Shown here piece by piece: positions 58,961 to 64,000 of a stretch of 64,000 nucleotides of DNA (positions within the stretch are counted from its first letter, which is position 1; every line of letters begins with the position of its first letter). Source of the DNA: Hanleya hanleyi (taxonomy: Eukaryota > Mollusca > Polyplacophora > Lepidopleurida > Hanleyidae); contig JAVTVY010020548.1 in assembly GCA_036873755.1 (NCBI GenBank), positions 1 through 64,000 on the forward strand, read 5' to 3'. The notes under the pieces are model-generated. The model was given only the letters and a program-made list of their open reading frames with translations. It was not told where the DNA came from and searched no databases. A program made the translations under genes and the position numbers.

Positions 58961-61900
58961 CATGAGCATGTCATACAGTACAAACTAAATGTTCTCAGTA
59001 TAAAGCCCTGACTCCCTTCATGTGGAAAAACCGCACGATTGATAATGACATGTAGCCTACTACTCTTTCTAATGTGTTTGGAATGACAACGTAGGAATCC
59101 TGTGTTCCTGTGAAACCTGTTTTAGATCATTGCCATGTGTGCATGGATCTTGTCGCTATGAGGAGTTATACATGTACAAGTACCAGTACAGACTACATCC
59201 TTCACATCAGGGAGCACACAGTTTGAAGAAAACAAGAGTCGCAACTTGAATTTCAACTGTTGGTCAAGATATTTACTTATGGAAATTGCTCATAAATGTG
59301 CAATTTTTTTTTCTTCAAATAGTTAATACCTTTTAACGTTCGTATCGTAAATTGTACCTCAGACTGCCATTCTCAGGCGGACTAATGTGGCTTAGACAAC
59401 GCCTTTAACTACGCAAGGAAAAGTGTATTAGGATGAAACGGCGCATGCTGCAAAAACTAGTTTATCCGGTGATGTTTGAGTAAACTTACAACCGAATGGC
59501 CTCTAATGTCCATGCAGAATTAATACCCCTGTATACCATCACATTACATTGGGACGGTACAGACTAAGAGTAGACGTTCTATTGAAGCAATATATTGGCG
59601 AATTTTCCAAGGGATTTTTCTAGGCAGCCACATTAGTCGGCTTGAAATAACAAAGCCTGAGGTACAAAAGCAGAATATTTGAAGAGTGTCTTGGACATAC
59701 TAGGAATTAACATCGATGGGTAATTTCCATAAATAACAATTTCAAATCTTACTTTGCTTCAGAAATATGTCAGACGGAACTTCAAAGACTGTTGTTTTCT
59801 ACAAAATATATGTTCACTGATCTAACAGATTTTAGCCTAAACTGGTGTATGGACATGTATAACTGGTGTATGGACATGTATAACTGGTGTATGGACATGT
59901 ATAACTGGTGTATGGACATGTATAACTGGTGTATGGACATGTATAACTCATCACAGAGACAGGATCCATGTCCACATTTCCCAGGTCTAAAATCGGAAAC
60001 ATAGGAATTTGGGAGTGGTGCAATGTTATTCCAAACACTAGAGCCATACTCAATCCTGTGATTGCTTCATGTAAGAATACTTGGATTGTATTGTATAAAT
60101 CTTGGTTATGGGTTTACAGGTTGGCTTTCATTCTTGGTCTTAGTGACAGGTCATTGTGAGGGATGACTATTGAGGGCCAAGCACTGTGGCATGTTGTTGA
60201 TGTGGTTCAGATCTGTTCATGTGGTTCGGACACTCTAAAAATATATTTTGAATTTAGAACATTCACATACACATAAATATAAATCTAGCCTTCTGGGTGC
60301 AAAACAGGTGGATATATTTGAACAAAAAAATCCACAATTCTACAATAAAATGCCTCACTCAAGGACCCTTACAGTGCTTTCTTCATGTATAAGACACCAT
60401 GCATTTACTATGAAGATTTCAACATACATTATGAGTTACAACCAGTGATATTCGTGGAAGATGCTAATTTTCAATGTTAGTTCCAAAGGAAGGTGAAAAA
60501 TCTTGCAACAAATAGTTACTACTTTTTGATCTTCGTATGTGCAGTTGAACCTCAAATTTTGCCATTTTCAAACAGATCGGGGTGACTGCCTAGACAAAGC
60601 CCTTAATTCCAAACTCCGAAAATATCACCAATGTATCGTTTTCCGATAAAGGGTTCAATGGGACAATTGAGGACAGCATCAGCTGGTGCAGACCGTTTGT
60701 CCATTATCTGTAGATGTTTCTGTGATATAGTACTGATATTGAAGACGAGTTATAGTTGAATACTCCCTGGCATTAAGGTATTTCGAGAGCGAAGGATATA
60801 TGTTTGTAATAAGCATAAAAGCAGCAAAGTTATAATTGCTCATGCTATATTGGGGAGTATGATTATTTGAAAGAACCGGAATTGATTTTGCTTTGATGTT
60901 ATATTTTTGCTACAAGCGAAACTTCTTCCTATAATTGCCTAAATAAATATCAATATGGGTTAGGAAGTACATCTGGATCAATAAAAACTCGATTTGTATG
61001 AAATTGTTTTTCAAGATCAGGACTACCATTCACAATATGTTTCAGGTAAAGTTTCACGATTCACAATCGCAACTATAGCCTTCACAACTATAGCCTTCAC
61101 AAGTATATTCGTTCCAGAATTCGCTTCGGACATTAATCATATACAAACAACTATTAAAATAGGGAAATCCCAATGACTGCAACAAAAAAGGAAAAAGAGG
61201 CAACATTCAGATCAAATTGCTGATTGTTTATTGATATTTTTTCATCTTTATTGAAAATGCTGAGCCAAAACATATTCATTCAACTTTTGGTAATACTTTA
61301 GGACGATTTCCATATCAATACAGACTCTAAGCCGGTACACAAAGTTACAGTTGGGACCGTAAATTAATGATAACTATGCTTCTACAGAAACGTATGATCG
61401 AATGCATTTGAGCGTACTAGATATGAATGTAGCGATGGAATAGAATAGACAAATAGCAGAATTAAATCTAATAATTGTAGGTTGAAAATCTTGTTGTGGC
61501 TCTCTGAAGTATATAACCATGCAAATATAGAACGGAATTGCTGCATAATGTTACGATATATACACTCTGCATCTCTGCATCTTCCAAAGTCCATCACATA
61601 TCAGACATTCCATCTCCGTGACCAGATCGGCTGAGGAATATGTTTGACAACGTCAGTAATTGACAGATGTTCACAGAGGTCCCCGTCTGCCAGTTTATGG
61701 GTTAGCAATACATTTCCATAGTTGGAACTGAAAATGAAGAGATCACAATTAAAATCAGTTTTATCGTAAAAATATCTGCAGTTTTTCAAATCCACCGACT
61801 TTCACTAATCCTCGTCCATAAATAATTCTCACTTCAATAAAATTGGAATACGATTTTCCTAATACACTATTATGATCTAGCAACTCCAAGCAGACATAGC

Positions 61901-62929
61901 AAAGGAGATATAAGCCGGAGTTAATTAGGCAGTTGAAAGGAGATATAAATCGAAGTTAATTAGAATTTATTGCAGATGCGAAACAGTCAACATATTTCAA
62001 TGATGTTAGCGGGACATCATGATGTTCCTCTCGTTAAATCCGTATCACTAGTCAATATTCTTTCTTCCAGACGACGTCCCCGTCACTATCATGAGTATAT
62101 TGTATCTCGGTCAAGCTAATGACTGTTCATACGAATATCATAATGATCCTGTATCAAACAGCGTACAAATTAACGTCCCTGGATCGACCGGAGTTAGACG
62201 GCCCCTAGCTTCTTCGTGGTACTATATAAAACCAAATCTGGAACCTATTCTGATTCACGTTGGTTCTTTGTATTGCGTTATTCAAAAGATTTTGGTTCGT
62301 TTTGCTAGGTAACACCTGTACCAATTTGGATCTTTGTCTGTTATTGAGGTGGAACAACAACTTAATAACAAACACATTGTGAAAGTGAATCAAAATTGGT
62401 TTCACGTAGAAATACGGTTCTATGTCACATCCGCCTAGCTGTCATTGCATACACTCTTGAGCTGCTCATGGCGTTATGCGCGTGACGTCATGGTGTGATT
62501 TGGTTGCCCCGTTTGAATTCGCGAACCGTTTTGTATACTGAGTATACGAGAGTTTAAATAGTAGAGAACATGGTCAAATTCGTGTAGGGATACGTTGTTT
62601 GCCTACTTGAAAGCTCGTAATCCAGTGGTTTGGAAGAGAATTTCCTACTACTTAAGTACAACTGGAAATAACACGTCTCGCCGTAAATTTAATATTCAAT
62701 GCCCTATTTTTGTGACCTTGCCGTGCAACAGCCAGACGTCAGTCATGATTTGAGTATGCGTGTTCATTAAAACACCAAGAACGCATAGCATACACTGGAT
62801 CCCAGCCCTGGCTTTGAAAACAATATCAAACGATTATGATTGTCGCATACAATAGCCTGGCACCGTTGGTACGGTACAGCTTTAACACTTAATATCAGTA
62901 ACAACGTTGACTATCAAATATGGAGATAT
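58961..62929. other. Unique intergenic DNA
   Basis: No gene recognised; frames are short. Contains only the 21-bp array at 59840-59948. Confidence 0.6.
59840..59948. repeat. 21-bp minisatellite
   Basis: Five copies of AACTGGTGTATGGACATGTA plus T. Confidence 0.95.
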
Positions 62930-63095
62930 ACGCTGCCTGGGAGATACACAATAACCCCAAATAGTACTGACCCAATCTATCTAATACTGCCTGGGAGATA
63001 CACAATAACCCCAAGTAGTACTGACCCAATCTATCTAATACTGCCTGGGAGATACACAATAACCCCAAGTAGTACTGACCCAATCTATCTAATAC
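62930..63095. repeat. 54-bp triplicate
   Basis: Three copies of CTGCCTGGGAGATACACAAT plus AACCCCAAGTAGTACTGACC. Confidence 0.95.
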
Positions 63096-63189
63096 TTCCA
63101 ACAGTACATGAAACATGATTTGGATGGATGATTATTCAATGTGCTGTCCAACATAATAACCATTAAATGCCACTAGATATTGCATTCAA

Positions 63190-63950
63190 TGAAACAACAG
63201 AAGCAGCCAAGGACAATATTGACAATTGCTGTGATATTGCTGACCGAATGAAGCAGCCAAGGCCAATATTGACAATTGTTAGGATATTGCTGACCAAATG
63301 AAGCAGCCAAGGACAATATTGACAATTGTTAGGATATTGCTGACCAACTGAAGCAGCCAAGGACAATATTGACAATTGCTGTGATATTGCTGACCAAATG
63401 AAGCAGCCAAGGACAATATTGACAATTGCTGTTATATTGCTGACCAAATAAAGCAGCCAAGGACAATATTGCAAATTGCTGTCATATTGCTGACCAAATG
63501 AAGCAGCCAAGGACAATATTGACAATTGGTGTGATATTGCACAGCAAATGAAGCAGCCAAGGACAATATTGGCAATTGCTGTGATATCGCTGACCCAATG
63601 AAGCAGCCAAGGACAATATTGACAATTGCTGTGATATTGCTGACCAAATGAAGCAGCCAAGGACAATATTAGCAATTGCTGTGATATCGCTAACCAAATG
63701 AAGCAGCCAAGGACACTATTGACAATTGCTGTGATATCGCTGCCCAAATGCAGCAGCCAAGGACAATATTGACAATTGCTGTGATATTGCTGACCAAATG
63801 AAGCAGCCAAGGACAATATTGACAATTGCTGTGATATTGCTGACCAAATGAAGCAGCCAAGGACAATATTGGCAATTGCTGTGATATCGCTGACCAAATG
63901 AAGCAGCCAAGGACAATATTGGCAATTGCTGTGATATTGCTGACCAAATG
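63190..63950. repeat. 50-bp minisatellite
   Basis: About 15 units of GAAGCAGCCAAGGACAATAT plus TGACAATTGCTGTGATATTG. Minus-strand frames through it are artefacts. The flank after it matches ~29905-29945. Confidence 0.95.
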
Positions 63951-64000
63951 GAGTTTTATAAACAACAGTGCATCACGGGATATCTTCCAGTTGTAAAGCA

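Noticed and set aside
57976..59011. Two 335-336 codon frames on opposite strands
   Set aside because: They run through a 63-bp tandem array whose unit is a multiple of three, so both strands stay open; no domain or start context.
63163..63965. Minus-strand 244-codon frame with apparent membrane segments
   Set aside because: A 50-bp tandem repeat; the hydrophobic pattern repeats with the unit and changes frame.

Overview
The window is eukaryotic and looks like mollusc nuclear DNA. It is AT-rich, intron-rich and dense in satellites and transposons. The one host gene I can read is a secreted shell-matrix-type protein of the Pif/BMSP class: signal peptide, von Willebrand factor A (VWA) domain, peritrophin-like chitin-binding modules and a laminin-G-like domain. 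Its exons lie on the minus strand from about 36.3 kb down to 4.4 kb, and the gene continues off the left edge. Organism and family are inferred from domain architecture and from pearl/HINE-like elements; no search was run.

Layout. 1-4.38 kb is the right part of a virus-like DNA element (element A) with a C2H2 zinc-finger gene and arrays of CRE and NRF-1 palindromes. 4.38-16.80 kb and 16.82-24.07 kb are two copies of one genomic segment, separated by a 23-base N gap. Each holds the same three exons (third chitin-binding module plus two laminin-G exons), and they differ by indels and mobile insertions. Exactly where the gap falls suggests uncollapsed haplotypes rather than a true tandem duplication. 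24-36.3 kb holds the upstream exons, a 2-kb pearl/HINE-like element and an inverted-repeat element. 36.3-41.6 kb is 5' flank with fold-back elements and minisatellites.

41.64-45.6 kb is a second virus-like element (B) with long inverted terminal regions around a broken packaging-type ATPase and a broken zinc-finger gene. 46.7-50.8 kb is a 4.1-kb satellite. 51.65-53.84 kb is a 5'-truncated LINE on the minus strand, split by a probable SINE. 55.19-57.92 kb is a third virus-like element (C), 5'-truncated and ending directly at a 63-bp satellite. 59-64 kb is mostly non-coding, with short tandem arrays.

The most interesting system is the element family A/B/C. Different genes end in the same 3' module: a stem-loop whose stem changes by compensatory substitutions, then a polyadenylation signal and a GT-rich tract. 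A and B also have TATA promoters. The terminal regions are built from roughly 150-bp units carrying TGACGTCA pairs or TGCGCATGCGCA. This looks like a Maverick/adintovirus-like or related PolB-type mobile element with organised regulatory arrays. All copies here are incomplete or decayed. That family assignment is inference.
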